Origin: Acidobacteriaceae bacterium
GTDB lineage: Bacteria; Acidobacteriota; Terriglobia; Bryobacterales; Bryobacteraceae
Assembly: GCA_019240405.1 (NCBI GenBank)
Contig: JAFAYL010000034.1
Location: forward strand, 124,001 to 188,000
DNA: 64,000 nucleotides
Reading direction: 5' to 3'
Shown: positions 27,921-37,300 of the stretch, one piece after another
How the letters are laid out: every line of letters begins with the position of its first letter
Numbering within the stretch: position 1 is the stretch's first letter
Position numbers and translations under genes: made by a program
The notes under the pieces: generated by a model
Seen by the model: the letters and a program-made list of their open reading frames with translations, nothing else
The model's database searches: none
Told to the model about the DNA's origin: nothing

Positions 27921-29366
27921 ATGGGCAGGCCGGCTACCAAACTCGACGAAACCACGGTTGCTTTCGCCACTGTCGCTGAGCTCGGCACGATCCTCAGAAA
28001 CCGTCAAATTTCCTGTGTTGAGCTGACGAAAATCCTTAGCCGTCGCCTTGACACCTTCGGCCCTCAATACAACGCCCTCGCGCTTTCTCTTACCGCGCAC
28101 GCCCACAAATACGCGAAGGATGTAGACGACGATCTCAAGCGCGAGCGTTTTCGCGGCCCATTACAAGGCATCCCGTATGCCGTGAAAGATTTGATCAGCG
28201 TTGCGAAATACCCCACCACTTGGGGCGCAAAGCCGTTTGCCGATCAAGTCTTTGATTACGACGCAACGGTAATTAAGCGGCTCAACAAAGCAAAGGCCAT
28301 TTTGCTCGGCAAACTTTCCATGGTGGAGCTTGCCGGGGGCGGAGGTTACAGCTCCGCATCAGCCTCTTTGCAAGGACCCGGTCTTAATCCCTGGAATAAA
28401 TCATATTGGTCTGGCGGGTCGTCAAGTGGTTCCGGTGCGGCCGTAGCTGCGGGGCTCGTGCCTTTCGCTCTGGGCTCTGAAACTTCCGGTTCCATTTTGA
28501 CTCCGGCATGTTTTTGCGGCGTGAGCGGCCTTCGTCCTACTTACGGGCTTGTGAGCCGTCATGGAGCCATGGCGCTCTCCTGGACGCTTGACAAAATCGG
28601 CGTCCTCGCGCGTTCCGCAGAGGATTGTGGGCTGGTGCTGCACGCCATCGCGGGCGGCGACAACGATGATCCAGCCTCCGCTCGCAAGAGCTTCTACTAC
28701 ACTTCGCAGTACTATCGAAAGTTCAGCGACTTCAAAATCGGATACGCGGAAATCGACTTCTCAGCGTGGCCTGACGAGCCTTTACGTCCGGCCTTCTCCA
28801 ACGCTCTTACGGTCGTGAAATCACTTGGAGCGCAAATGGTCGAAGCAAAGCTCCCCGACTTCCCTTATGGCCCGGTTATTGGCGCCATTATTGATTCCGA
28901 AGGCGCATCTGTCTTTGAGCAGCTTATCCGCAGCGGCAAGGTCGATCAGTTGGCCGATCAAAGCCAAATCGATGGGCTCAGGGCGTCATTGACTTACTCG
29001 GCCGCTGACTACTTGAAAGCAATGCGGGTGCGGAGCCTGATTCAAACCGCGTTCCACGACCTCTTTGCCGATCTCGATCTGCTCGTCGCTCCAACCCGCC
29101 TGAGTCTGCCTGATCGTTCGGACCAGCCCTTCGATGAGACAGAGCCGAAGCGTCCTGATCAAAAAGGTGTTGCTTCCGGGCTAGTGCAGGCGAGCAATCT
29201 CGCGGGTCTTCCAGCCCTAACTGTCCCGTGCGGATTCGTCAACGGACTTCCGATGGGCCTCCAATTTGTCGGGCCACCCTTTTCGGAAAACAGGATTCTT
29301 GCCGTCGCACGCGAATTTCAAAACCGCACCGATTTTCACAAAAGGCACCCGCCGGTTCCGGCTTAG
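27921..29366 (+). CDS. Amidase signature family protein
   Basis: IPYAVKDLISV, SGGSSSGSGAAVAAGLVPFALGSETSGSILTPACFCGVSGLRPTYG, carrying the Lys-Ser-Ser signature. Confidence 0.92.
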   Translation: MGRPATKLDETTVAFATVAELGTILRNRQISCVELTKILSRRLDTFGPQYNALALSLTAHAHKYAKDVDDDLKRERFRGPLQGIPYAVKDLISVAKYPTTWGAKPFADQVFDYDATVIKRLNKAKAILLGKLSMVELAGGGGYSSASASLQGPGLNPWNKSYWSGGSSSGSGAAVAAGLVPFALGSETSGSILTPACFCGVSGLRPTYGLVSRHGAMALSWTLDKIGVLARSAEDCGLVLHAIAGGDNDDPASARKSFYYTSQYYRKFSDFKIGYAEIDFSAWPDEPLRPAFSNALTVVKSLGAQMVEAKLPDFPYGPVIGAIIDSEGASVFEQLIRSGKVDQLADQSQIDGLRASLTYSAADYLKAMRVRSLIQTAFHDLFADLDLLVAPTRLSLPDRSDQPFDETEPKRPDQKGVASGLVQASNLAGLPALTVPCGFVNGLPMGLQFVGPPFSENRILAVAREFQNRTDFHKRHPPVPA

Positions 29367-29998
29367 ATCCGGCTATTATGCCGGCTCGGCGCAACACTGT
29401 GGAAGCCTACAAAGAGAAAGCTCCCGGCGATAATTGCCAAAACGATTCCCATCCACCAATCGCCGAATCTCGTGGCGCCCAATTGATCTGCTCGAGGCTC
29501 GATCAGCGCGCCGATTACCGTAAACCCCTCGACGGCTCCACTCGCTAGTAACGCCTTACCGGCCGGCGACATCGATCTCCGTGTAATCAGGCCCAGCGCC
29601 AATCCTTCTGGCAGCTTGTGTAGCGCCAGCCCGAGCGGTACAGCGATACTTGTCAGCTCCTGAGCGGATAAAACGCGCACGCCCCAGCCGTCGAGCAAAC
29701 TATGAACGGCGGTCGCGGCGAGTAGCGGTCCAATTACGTCCGCGGGGGAATGATTCCCGCGCGCCAGCCATCGGTCAAGGAGCACCAGCCCGCAACACAC
29801 CGCGACAGAGAACATCACCGCGAGCGTCCAGCCAATACGAGTTGCGACCTCAGGGATCACGAGAAATAGCGCAATCGCGAACAGAAGTATGCCTCCGGTC
29901 ACGGCGAGATGCGATGACAGCTTCCGCGATTGACCGAGAAATATGCCCGCCACTGCGCCTCCCCATGCCAGCAAGGTCAACAGCGAGGCAGCAAGCAT
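29363..29998 (-). CDS. ZIP-family-like metal transporter
   Basis: Multi-TM protein with HSLLDGW and ALHKLPEGLALG motifs. Confidence 0.65.
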   Translation of the reverse strand: MLAASLLTLLAWGGAVAGIFLGQSRKLSSHLAVTGGILLFAIALFLVIPEVATRIGWTLAVMFSVAVCCGLVLLDRWLARGNHSPADVIGPLLAATAVHSLLDGWGVRVLSAQELTSIAVPLGLALHKLPEGLALGLITRRSMSPAGKALLASGAVEGFTVIGALIEPRADQLGATRFGDWWMGIVLAIIAGSFLFVGFHSVAPSRHNSRI

Positions 29999-30454
29999 TT
30001 ATTGCCCGGTCACTTTCACCACAAAATAAGTAAACGTCTTCCCATTCTCAATTACAAGCTGGTGGGGCGTTTTCGCTGGAATATGCACCACGTCCCCGGT
30101 ATGCAGGGCGCGGCGCTCGCCGCCTTGAATCGACGCGCCGCGAATCTCTCCAGGCTTTTCGGTGCGCGGATTTAGAATTTTTCCGCCGTCTACAAGTTGT
30201 GCCTCGCCGCTCACCACAAGAAATACATCGGCTTCGTGCTCGTGCAACTCAGCCGATCCGGTTTCCTCGCGAACTGCCAAAAGCGTGTAATGGTTTCCAT
30301 ACCTCGCGAGATCCTGGGCTGCGGATCGGGCGTGCTTTCGCGATAACTTCTGTCCTAACGCCTGTAGATCGCTGGCCGAAAATACGTCCACTCCGGTCTC
30401 ACCGTGAACCAGGAAAGCGATCGCTATCAATCCGATCGTGATTTTCACTTTCAA
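29999..30454 (-). CDS. Cupin domain-containing protein, exported
   Basis: AELHEHEADVFLVVSGEAQLVDGGK and GDVVHIPAKTPHQLVIENGKTFTYFVVKV. Confidence 0.85.
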   Translation of the reverse strand: MKVKITIGLIAIAFLVHGETGVDVFSASDLQALGQKLSRKHARSAAQDLARYGNHYTLLAVREETGSAELHEHEADVFLVVSGEAQLVDGGKILNPRTEKPGEIRGASIQGGERRALHTGDVVHIPAKTPHQLVIENGKTFTYFVVKVTGQ

Positions 30455-30519
30455 AACGTCCTTTCGCGTGCTCGGTGCTGCCTGTTTAGACCAGACGATG
30501 CTGACCGGGGCTCCAGTTG

Positions 30520-33243
30520 CTATGTGTTTTCGAAGAATCTGGCTTTGAAGTGCTCGTGCCGCTCTCGCGCCTCTCTCAGCAGCCCGTCAAATTCTGCGTG
30601 GCCGTGTAGCTTTCTCAGGAGCGGGTCCACTGCGAAGTACGGATAGCAGAAAAACCCGCCATCGATCGTGCGTCGCAGCATTCGCAAAGCCGACGAAATA
30701 TCCCCCAAGACGGCGTATGCCTGGGCAACTTTGTAAAGACCTTCTGCATCGCTTACGCCGCTTTTCTCTATTCCATTCTCGGTTGTGCGCAGCAGCTTCA
30801 AGCCGGCTACGTTCTGCCGCCGGATGCCATCCGCCAGAGCTTTCCCTACCTCAGCCTGAAGCAACGAGGGCGCAAGCTGAAACGCTCGGTCGAAATCTGT
30901 CGTGGCTTGTTCGAGGTTGTTTCGGTAGTATTCGCCGAATCCTCTGTAGAACAGAATGTACGGCGCATTGCTCGCCGGTAGGCTCTCCAGAAATTTAGAA
31001 TACTCGTTCACGTACAGGTAACTGTTCAGCGCCGAACTGTTGATCTTTACCCCCGGATCGAGTTTCCGCGCGCGCTCACATTCAGCGATTGATTCCTTGA
31101 GCATTCCACCGAAACGGTATGCGTATCCCAATTCCCAGTGCGCCTCGGCATTGTTCGGACTACTCTTGAGAGCTTCTCTCAACAGCGGCACGGCCTGCTC
31201 AACTCTGCCGGTATCGGTGAGGAGATTCGCCATATAAACCCGCGGCTCAATCAAAGCCGGATTCAGCACGAGAGCTTTTTCATATGCTGCCTGTGCTTTT
31301 GCGTATTCCTCCAGACCTCCGAACTCGAGTGACCCGCTTGTGGTGTACGCTCTTCCCAAATGAGCCCACACAGGTGCGTAGTTTGGATCGATTTCCGCCG
31401 ACTTTTCGAGCATTTTTATAGCCACCGGGTAATCGCTCAGCGCGTAGAGATCTACGCCTCGGAGGTAGTATTCGTACGCCAGCGCGTTAACGGGGCGGTC
31501 AGGGTGTAACCGGGCAGATTCCTGGGGAGATAGGTTCAGCTCCAGTCCATGAACCACAGCCTGAGCGACGCGATCTTGGACAGCGGGTAGCTTGTCGTAC
31601 TTGACGTTTATCGTGTCCTCCCAGAATATGCGGTCTGCTTTCGTGTCGACCAACTGAGTATTGATGCGTAACTCTTCGCCTTCGCGAACAAAGCTTCCCG
31701 TAAGCAGAGTGTCGGCTTGCAGTTCCCGTGCGGCAGTCTTCGGGTCAATCGCCTGATTGCGATATTTTTCAATATCCGACGACGGCCGGACCGTAAGCGC
31801 GCCGATATAGCCGAGCTTCGTGATAATTGCATCCGCAAGCGAAAACCCCAGATAGTTGTTACCTTCATCCTGCTTGAGATTTCGAAAAGGCAAAACAGCC
31901 AAGCTGCGGGGAATCGGTGGAGCGCCGCTTACCGGCTTTCGCCTTAGCCCGTAGTAAGCCAATGCAGCGGCGGCGATCATGACCAGTATCAGAATCGCGA
32001 CTGTGTTTCTTTTTTTGCGTGCAGCCTCTTGATTCTGAGCTGCTGCGGCGATGCTCGCCTGACGCGCTAAAGGCTGCAGTTCAGCACGACGGGATCCCGC
32101 GGTTGTGTTTGATAGTTCGCTAACAATCCCAAGCTGCGCTTCAAACTCAAGATCCCTCTTAAGTTCCTGGAAATCGATCAGCAGCTCTTTCGCGCTCTGA
32201 TAACGAGCTTCACGATCTTTTCTGAGCATCTTGCCGATAATGCGTTCGAACTTGGGAGGCACGTCGGGCGCGAAGTCCAACAGCGGAGGCGGATTACCTT
32301 TCAAAATTTCCGCGATGATGTCACTCTGCGTTTCTGCCTCGAAGCAGGGCCTGCCGGCAACCATCTCGTACATCACGGTTCCAAACGAAAAAATATCGCT
32401 TCGTGTGTCCACCGGCACACCCCGCGCCTGCTCGGGGGACATATGCCGCGGGGTCCCGATGACGGTTCCGGGTTGTGTGCTCGAGGTAAGAGGCGCGGCT
32501 ACTCTTGCTTCCGGCTCCGTTCCATGCTCAGCCAGCTTCGCAATGCCGAAGTCCAAAACTTTGACTACTCCGTCATTGCGCACCATCAGGTTTTCAGGCT
32601 TTATGTCGCGGTGAATCACTCCCGAAGCGTGGGCTGCGACGAGAGCACCGGCGACCTGAATCGAAATTTCAAGCGTTGTGTTGAAATCAAGCCTGCCTGA
32701 AGCCAGCTTCTGTTTAACCGTCACCCCATCAATAAACTCGGTCGCAATAAAATGTAGGCCTTCGGCTTGTCCGACCTCATAAATCGTGATGATGTTGGGG
32801 TGATTCAGAGCTGAAACGGTTCGCGCTTCGTGCTCGAAACGGCGCAAGCGAGCATAGTCGTGCGTAAGCTCCGGTGTGAGCACTTTCACTGCGACTTTGC
32901 GTCTGAGGCGCAAGTCTTCGGCCAGATAAACTTCCCCCATGCCGCCCGCGCCAAGTATTGAAGCAATTTCGTAATGGTCCAGACGAGCGCCAGGCGCGAG
33001 CGCTTCCCGCCTGGTGTCTGAGATAAACTCGCGCGCAACGTTTTCAAAACCTTTTTCGAGAAGCCCTTCTCTCTTTTCCGAATATTCGAGCAGTGATTCC
33101 ACTTCTTTTCGTAGCTCCGGATCACTGCCGCAGGCGCGTTCCAGCAACTCAGCCCTGCTCTCCGGTCTGAGTTCCACAGCCTCGTAGAAAAGTTTTTCAA
33201 CAAGTCGCCAGCGCTCGGCTTGGGAAGAAGCTGCTGCGTTCAC
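30520..33243 (-). CDS. Serine/threonine protein kinase with TPR repeats
   Basis: Kinase motifs LGAGGMGEVYLAEDLRLRRKVAVKVL, HRDIKPENLMVRNDGVVKVLDFGIAKL; C-terminal TPRs. GTG start (VNAAASSQ) chosen next to the sigma stop. Confidence 0.9.
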   Translation of the reverse strand: MNAAASSQAERWRLVEKLFYEAVELRPESRAELLERACGSDPELRKEVESLLEYSEKREGLLEKGFENVAREFISDTRREALAPGARLDHYEIASILGAGGMGEVYLAEDLRLRRKVAVKVLTPELTHDYARLRRFEHEARTVSALNHPNIITIYEVGQAEGLHFIATEFIDGVTVKQKLASGRLDFNTTLEISIQVAGALVAAHASGVIHRDIKPENLMVRNDGVVKVLDFGIAKLAEHGTEPEARVAAPLTSSTQPGTVIGTPRHMSPEQARGVPVDTRSDIFSFGTVMYEMVAGRPCFEAETQSDIIAEILKGNPPPLLDFAPDVPPKFERIIGKMLRKDREARYQSAKELLIDFQELKRDLEFEAQLGIVSELSNTTAGSRRAELQPLARQASIAAAAQNQEAARKKRNTVAILILVMIAAAALAYYGLRRKPVSGAPPIPRSLAVLPFRNLKQDEGNNYLGFSLADAIITKLGYIGALTVRPSSDIEKYRNQAIDPKTAARELQADTLLTGSFVREGEELRINTQLVDTKADRIFWEDTINVKYDKLPAVQDRVAQAVVHGLELNLSPQESARLHPDRPVNALAYEYYLRGVDLYALSDYPVAIKMLEKSAEIDPNYAPVWAHLGRAYTTSGSLEFGGLEEYAKAQAAYEKALVLNPALIEPRVYMANLLTDTGRVEQAVPLLREALKSSPNNAEAHWELGYAYRFGGMLKESIAECERARKLDPGVKINSSALNSYLYVNEYSKFLESLPASNAPYILFYRGFGEYYRNNLEQATTDFDRAFQLAPSLLQAEVGKALADGIRRQNVAGLKLLRTTENGIEKSGVSDAEGLYKVAQAYAVLGDISSALRMLRRTIDGGFFCYPYFAVDPLLRKLHGHAEFDGLLREARERHEHFKARFFENT

Positions 33244-33244
33244 T

Positions 33245-33823
33245 TCAACTATTCGCGGCCCCTTCCGAAGCCATCTCACGATACAGCCACGCCTTTGCAA
33301 GTCTCCATTCACGAAGAATCGTGGCGGGAGAAACATTCATCGCGGCAGCAGCTTCGTCATGCGTAAGCCCACCGAAATACAGAAGCTCGACGATTTCGCT
33401 CTTGCGTGGGTCCCGCTCATTAAGCCGGCGCAATGCTTGATCTAACTCCAGCAAGCCGGACATCGTTTCCGGTCCGACAAGCACTGCCTCCTCGAGCGGG
33501 ATTTTCGCAGCTCCAGCCCCGCGCTTTTGCGTGGCATGCTCTCGTGCGTGATCCACTAGTATGCGCCGCAGCAGCCGCCCCGATAGCGCGTAAAAATGCA
33601 GACGGTCTCGAAAATTGACGCCCGAAGCCACCAGCCGGACGTACGCTTCGTTCACCAGCGCGGTGGCTTGCAGTGTATGATCGCGTCGCTCTGCGTTCAA
33701 ATACCGTGCGGCCGCCTTCCGGAGCTGGTCGTAGACCAACGGCATCAGGTCATCTAATGCCTGCTTATTCCCGTCGCTCCACTGTCGAAGTAGACTCGTG
33801 ACCGACTGCCGGTCGGCTGACAC
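33245..33823 (-). CDS. ECF-type RNA polymerase sigma factor
   Basis: VTSLLRQWSDGNKQALDDLMPLVYDQLRKAAARYL, LVNEAYVRL and LLYFGGLTHDEAAAAMNVSPATILREWRLAKAWLYREM. Confidence 0.9.
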   Translation of the reverse strand: MSADRQSVTSLLRQWSDGNKQALDDLMPLVYDQLRKAAARYLNAERRDHTLQATALVNEAYVRLVASGVNFRDRLHFYALSGRLLRRILVDHAREHATQKRGAGAAKIPLEEAVLVGPETMSGLLELDQALRRLNERDPRKSEIVELLYFGGLTHDEAAAAMNVSPATILREWRLAKAWLYREMASEGAANS

Positions 33824-33854
33824 GTATCGTACCTCCCGATGATGTGCTCACCCT

Positions 33855-34373
33855 CTAGGCTATACCAACCTCAGCCTGCGCCAGTCTGTCGAGTGCCGGT
33901 CCCGTTAGCTCGAACACCGTCCAATCGCCGAGCGGAACTGCTCCCAGGTTTCGATAAAACCGAATTGCGGGCTCATTCCAATCGAGCACGGCCCAGGAGA
34001 GCCGGCCGCGTCCGCGCTGCTTGGCTAGCTTGGCCAAGTAGACGAGAATCGATTTGCCTACTCCTCTGCCGCGGTAATTGGGCTCGACAAACAGGTCCTC
34101 CAAATAGATCCCTGTGTATCCGCTGAATGTCGAGAACGTATGAAAGTAGACGGCGAATGCGGCTGGCGCGCTCCCGAAATACGCAAGGATGGCCTCGGCT
34201 GCGGAACCGGCCCCAAAAAGGCCTTCACGCAGTGTGTCTTCATTCACGATCACCTGATCCGAAAGCCTTTCAAATTCTGCCAGTTTCCGAACGAACTGCA
34301 GAATCAAGGGGGTATCGTGGGGTTCCGCGCGCACAATTTTCAGAGTCTCGCTAGCGCTAGGCCGTATACCCAT
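33855..34373 (-). CDS. GNAT family N-acetyltransferase
   Basis: IYLEDLFVEPNYRGRGVGKSILVYLAKLAKQRGRGRLSWAVLDWNEPAIRFYRNLGA. Start chosen at MGIRPS. Confidence 0.88.
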   Translation of the reverse strand: MGIRPSASETLKIVRAEPHDTPLILQFVRKLAEFERLSDQVIVNEDTLREGLFGAGSAAEAILAYFGSAPAAFAVYFHTFSTFSGYTGIYLEDLFVEPNYRGRGVGKSILVYLAKLAKQRGRGRLSWAVLDWNEPAIRFYRNLGAVPLGDWTVFELTGPALDRLAQAEVGIA

Positions 34374-34484
34374 CCGATTCAAGCCATTTCTGATACTATC
34401 GAGGCTGCGAGCTACACTTTGCGCCCTGGTGCATCTAATCTGTAGCTCGCAGGAATCCCGGCGGATCGCCAAAAGAGGTGCAGC

Positions 34485-35141
34485 ATGAAATTTTTTCTGG
34501 ACACAGCCAATCTCGACGAATTGAAAAAAGGTGCCGCTTGGGGCATCGTGGACGGCGTAACAACTAATCCGACCCTAATTGCCAAGGAAGGCGTGCCGAT
34601 CGAAGAGCAGGTACGTAAGATTTGTGACATTGTTGACGGCGACGTCAGCGCGGAGGTTGTCTCGACCACTTCGAAAGAAATGATTGAGGAAGGCCGCCGC
34701 CTGGCGAAGATTCACAAGAACATCGTCGTGAAAGTTCCGTTAATTCGCGAGGGCATCGTGGCCTGTTCGACGCTCGCGAGAGAAGGCATCCGGACGAATG
34801 TCACGCTTTGTTTCAGCGCCGCGCAGGCATTGATGGCAGCCAAGGCTGGAGCGTATATTATCAGCCCTTTCATAGGCCGCGTTGATGATATCGGCTGGAA
34901 CGGAATGGATCTGATCCGCGAGATTGTGACCATTTACAAAAATTACGGTTACAACACGCAGATCTTGGCCGCTTCGATTCGTGGACCGCTGCACGTCATC
35001 GATGCCGCAAAGGCCGGCGCGCACATTGGAACCATGCCCTTCAAGGTGCTCGATCAGCTTTTCAATCATCCATTGACAGACAAGGGGCTCGATCAATTCC
35101 TGAAGGACTACAAGAAGGCGTTTGAGCTAGTTCCGGCGTAG
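34485..35141 (+). CDS. fsa: Transaldolase / fructose-6-phosphate aldolase-type
   Basis: [74 protein letters not shown]. Confidence 0.93.
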   Translation: MKFFLDTANLDELKKGAAWGIVDGVTTNPTLIAKEGVPIEEQVRKICDIVDGDVSAEVVSTTSKEMIEEGRRLAKIHKNIVVKVPLIREGIVACSTLAREGIRTNVTLCFSAAQALMAAKAGAYIISPFIGRVDDIGWNGMDLIREIVTIYKNYGYNTQILAASIRGPLHVIDAAKAGAHIGTMPFKVLDQLFNHPLTDKGLDQFLKDYKKAFELVPA

Positions 35142-35162
35142 ACCCGCGGCTCTTCGGCCGAG

Positions 35163-36071
35163 TTACGAGCGCTGGGTGCTAGCTCTTCGAAGCCGGTCGA
35201 GAATGCCCGCCCAATTCGGGGTGTCAGGCGGCTTCTCGACCGCTATCCAGTCCCAACCGCCGGCATCGGCTTCGTGTAATTTTGCATACAGCGCTGTAGC
35301 GTAAGCTGGCGGGTCTGTGGGCATGGGAATCACATACCCAGTACCGGAAGTTGGTCGTTCGCCGCGTTCGAGGATATACAGCGGCGTGCGGGGCGCGTAA
35401 TGGCGTGGATGCAGTCCAGGTGATGCGCTTCTATTCTGAGGAGCGGTATCCGTACTCCAAACGCGACCCGTTGCCGCTTCGAGTTCCGGTTTCGAGATCA
35501 TGCCGGGTCGGAGCACTGCCGGCGGATCTCGCGTGAGAGCAACCACTGTCGACTCGATTCCAACCTGGGTCGATCCTCCGTCCAGAATCATATCGACGCG
35601 ATTGCCTAATCCCACGCGGACATGCTCTGCGGTGGTCGGCGAAACTTCCGTAAAGCGGTTTGCGCTGGGCGCAGCGATGGGCACTGCGGCTCGGCGGATT
35701 AACTCAAGCGCGACCGGATGCGCCGGCACGCGAACACCTACGGAATCGAGGCCAGCCGTTACGAGATCTGGAATCGCCTGGCTTTTCTTGAGAACTAGTG
35801 TCAGCGGCCCTGGCCAGAACCGGCGAGCCAGCGTTTGAGCGATCTGTGGCCACTCAGCCGTGATTGACTTCGCCATGCCTTCATTCGCGACATGCACGAT
35901 TAAAGGACTGCTTGCCGGCCGGCCTTTCGCCTCGTAAGTGCGCCGCACTGCATTCGCATCGAGAGCATTCGCCCCCAGCCCATAAACGGTTTCGGTTGGA
36001 AAGGCGACTAGCCCGCCACTCCGGATCAGATCGGCTGCGCGGGCGAGCTCTTCTTCACTCGGCTCGTTCAC
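35163..36071 (-). CDS. tsaC: L-threonylcarbamoyladenylate synthase
   Basis: GGLVAFPTETVYGLGANALDANAVRRTYEAKGRPASSPLIVHV, ANRFTEVSPTTAEHV; C-terminal Sua5-type extension. Confidence 0.92.
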   Translation of the reverse strand: MNEPSEEELARAADLIRSGGLVAFPTETVYGLGANALDANAVRRTYEAKGRPASSPLIVHVANEGMAKSITAEWPQIAQTLARRFWPGPLTLVLKKSQAIPDLVTAGLDSVGVRVPAHPVALELIRRAAVPIAAPSANRFTEVSPTTAEHVRVGLGNRVDMILDGGSTQVGIESTVVALTRDPPAVLRPGMISKPELEAATGRVWSTDTAPQNRSASPGLHPRHYAPRTPLYILERGERPTSGTGYVIPMPTDPPAYATALYAKLHEADAGGWDWIAVEKPPDTPNWAGILDRLRRASTQRS

Positions 36072-37206
36072 TTAATCGGGCAGATCTTCTTTGCCATCGC
36101 CCACGACCTTGCCCGTCTTTCGCCAAACCAAATAAGCATGAATGAAGGGCTCAATGTCGCCATCCAAGACACGGTCGACGTCGCCAATCGCCAGCTTCGT
36201 GCGGTGATCCTTAATCAGCCGGTAGGGCGCGAGAACGTAACTCCGAATCTGGCTGCCGAAATTAATCTCGAGCTTGCTATCTTCGAGCTTCTGATCCGCG
36301 GCGCGCTTCTTCTCCATCTCGAACTCGTACAGCTTCGCGCGTAACTGCTTGAGCGCCCCTGAACGGTTCTTATGCTGCGAGCGCTCGTTCTGACATTGAA
36401 CGACGATTCCGGTAGGCAAGTGCGTCATGCGAATCGCCGAATCCGTGCGGTTCACGTGCTGGCCGCCCGCGCCGCTCGCTCGAAAGGTGTCTACGCGCAG
36501 ATCTTCAGGGCGGATATCGATCTTGATTTCGTCCTCTATTTGGGGATATACAAACACAGAAGCGAAAGATGTATGCCGCCTGGCGTTTGCGTCGAAAGGC
36601 GAAATGCGAACCAGCCGGTGCACGCCAACCTCCGACTGCAACTGGCCGTAAATGCTCTCACCATTGATCTCGAATGTTACAGACTTAATCCCCGCGCCTT
36701 CGCCTTCCAGCCGGTCGGTGAGGACTGCTTCATACTTGTTCCGCTCGGCCCAGCGCAGATACATGCGCAACAACATCTCCGCCCAATCCTGGCTCTCGGT
36801 TCCGCCCGCGCCCGGATGAATCGTAATGATTGCGTCTCGCGCGTCATTTTCGCCCGATAGCAGCATTCCGGTTTCAAGATGCTCGAGTCGCGTTTCGAGC
36901 GCCTTCATCTCGCGCTCCAACTCGCCGTTGACGTTCTCGCCTTCTTTGGCGAGCTCGAATAGCGTGTCGATGTCTGAAGTTGCCGCAGTCACGGCACTCG
37001 CATTCTGGATTGCCTCTTCGAGACGCTTGCGCGCCTGCATCACACGCTGGCTCTTCTCAGGCTGATTCCAAAATTCGGGGTGATTGATTTCAGCTTCGAG
37101 TTTCGTTAGCTGTTGCTGCCTGGCGGGTGCGTCAAAGATAGCTCCGCACAGCGTCAGCTTGCTGCCGGAGCGTAGCGTACTCTCTTTCAAGTTCCTCTAC
37201 TGTCAT
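36072..37206 (-). CDS. prfB: Peptide chain release factor 2 with programmed +1 frameshift (complement join 36072..37133, 37135..37206)
   Basis: GGQ motif RASGAGGQHVNRTDSAIR. Upstream zero-frame MTVEELEREYATLRQQADAVRSYL-TGA. Slippery CTTTGAC at 37131..37137 joins to DAPARQQQLTKLEAEI. Confidence 0.95.
37131..37150 (-). promoter_or_regulatory. prfB: prfB programmed frameshift site (SD-like GGAG, CTT TGA C)
   Basis: Minus strand reads TGTGCGGAGCTATCTTTGAC: SD-like GGAG, then CTT, in-frame TGA, C. Confidence 0.93.
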
Positions 37207-37300
37207 TCAGTTGTAGTGTAGCGTGCGGGCTTGGCAATCACCTGCAGGAAACAGTGCAAATTCGTCAGAAAAACCTGTTCTTTTCGTACAATGAAGGCGA

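Noticed and set aside
35142-35162. CGGC-TCTTCG-GCCG hairpin between transaldolase and tsaC
   Set aside because: The stem is only 4 bp with no T tract, too weak to call a terminator.
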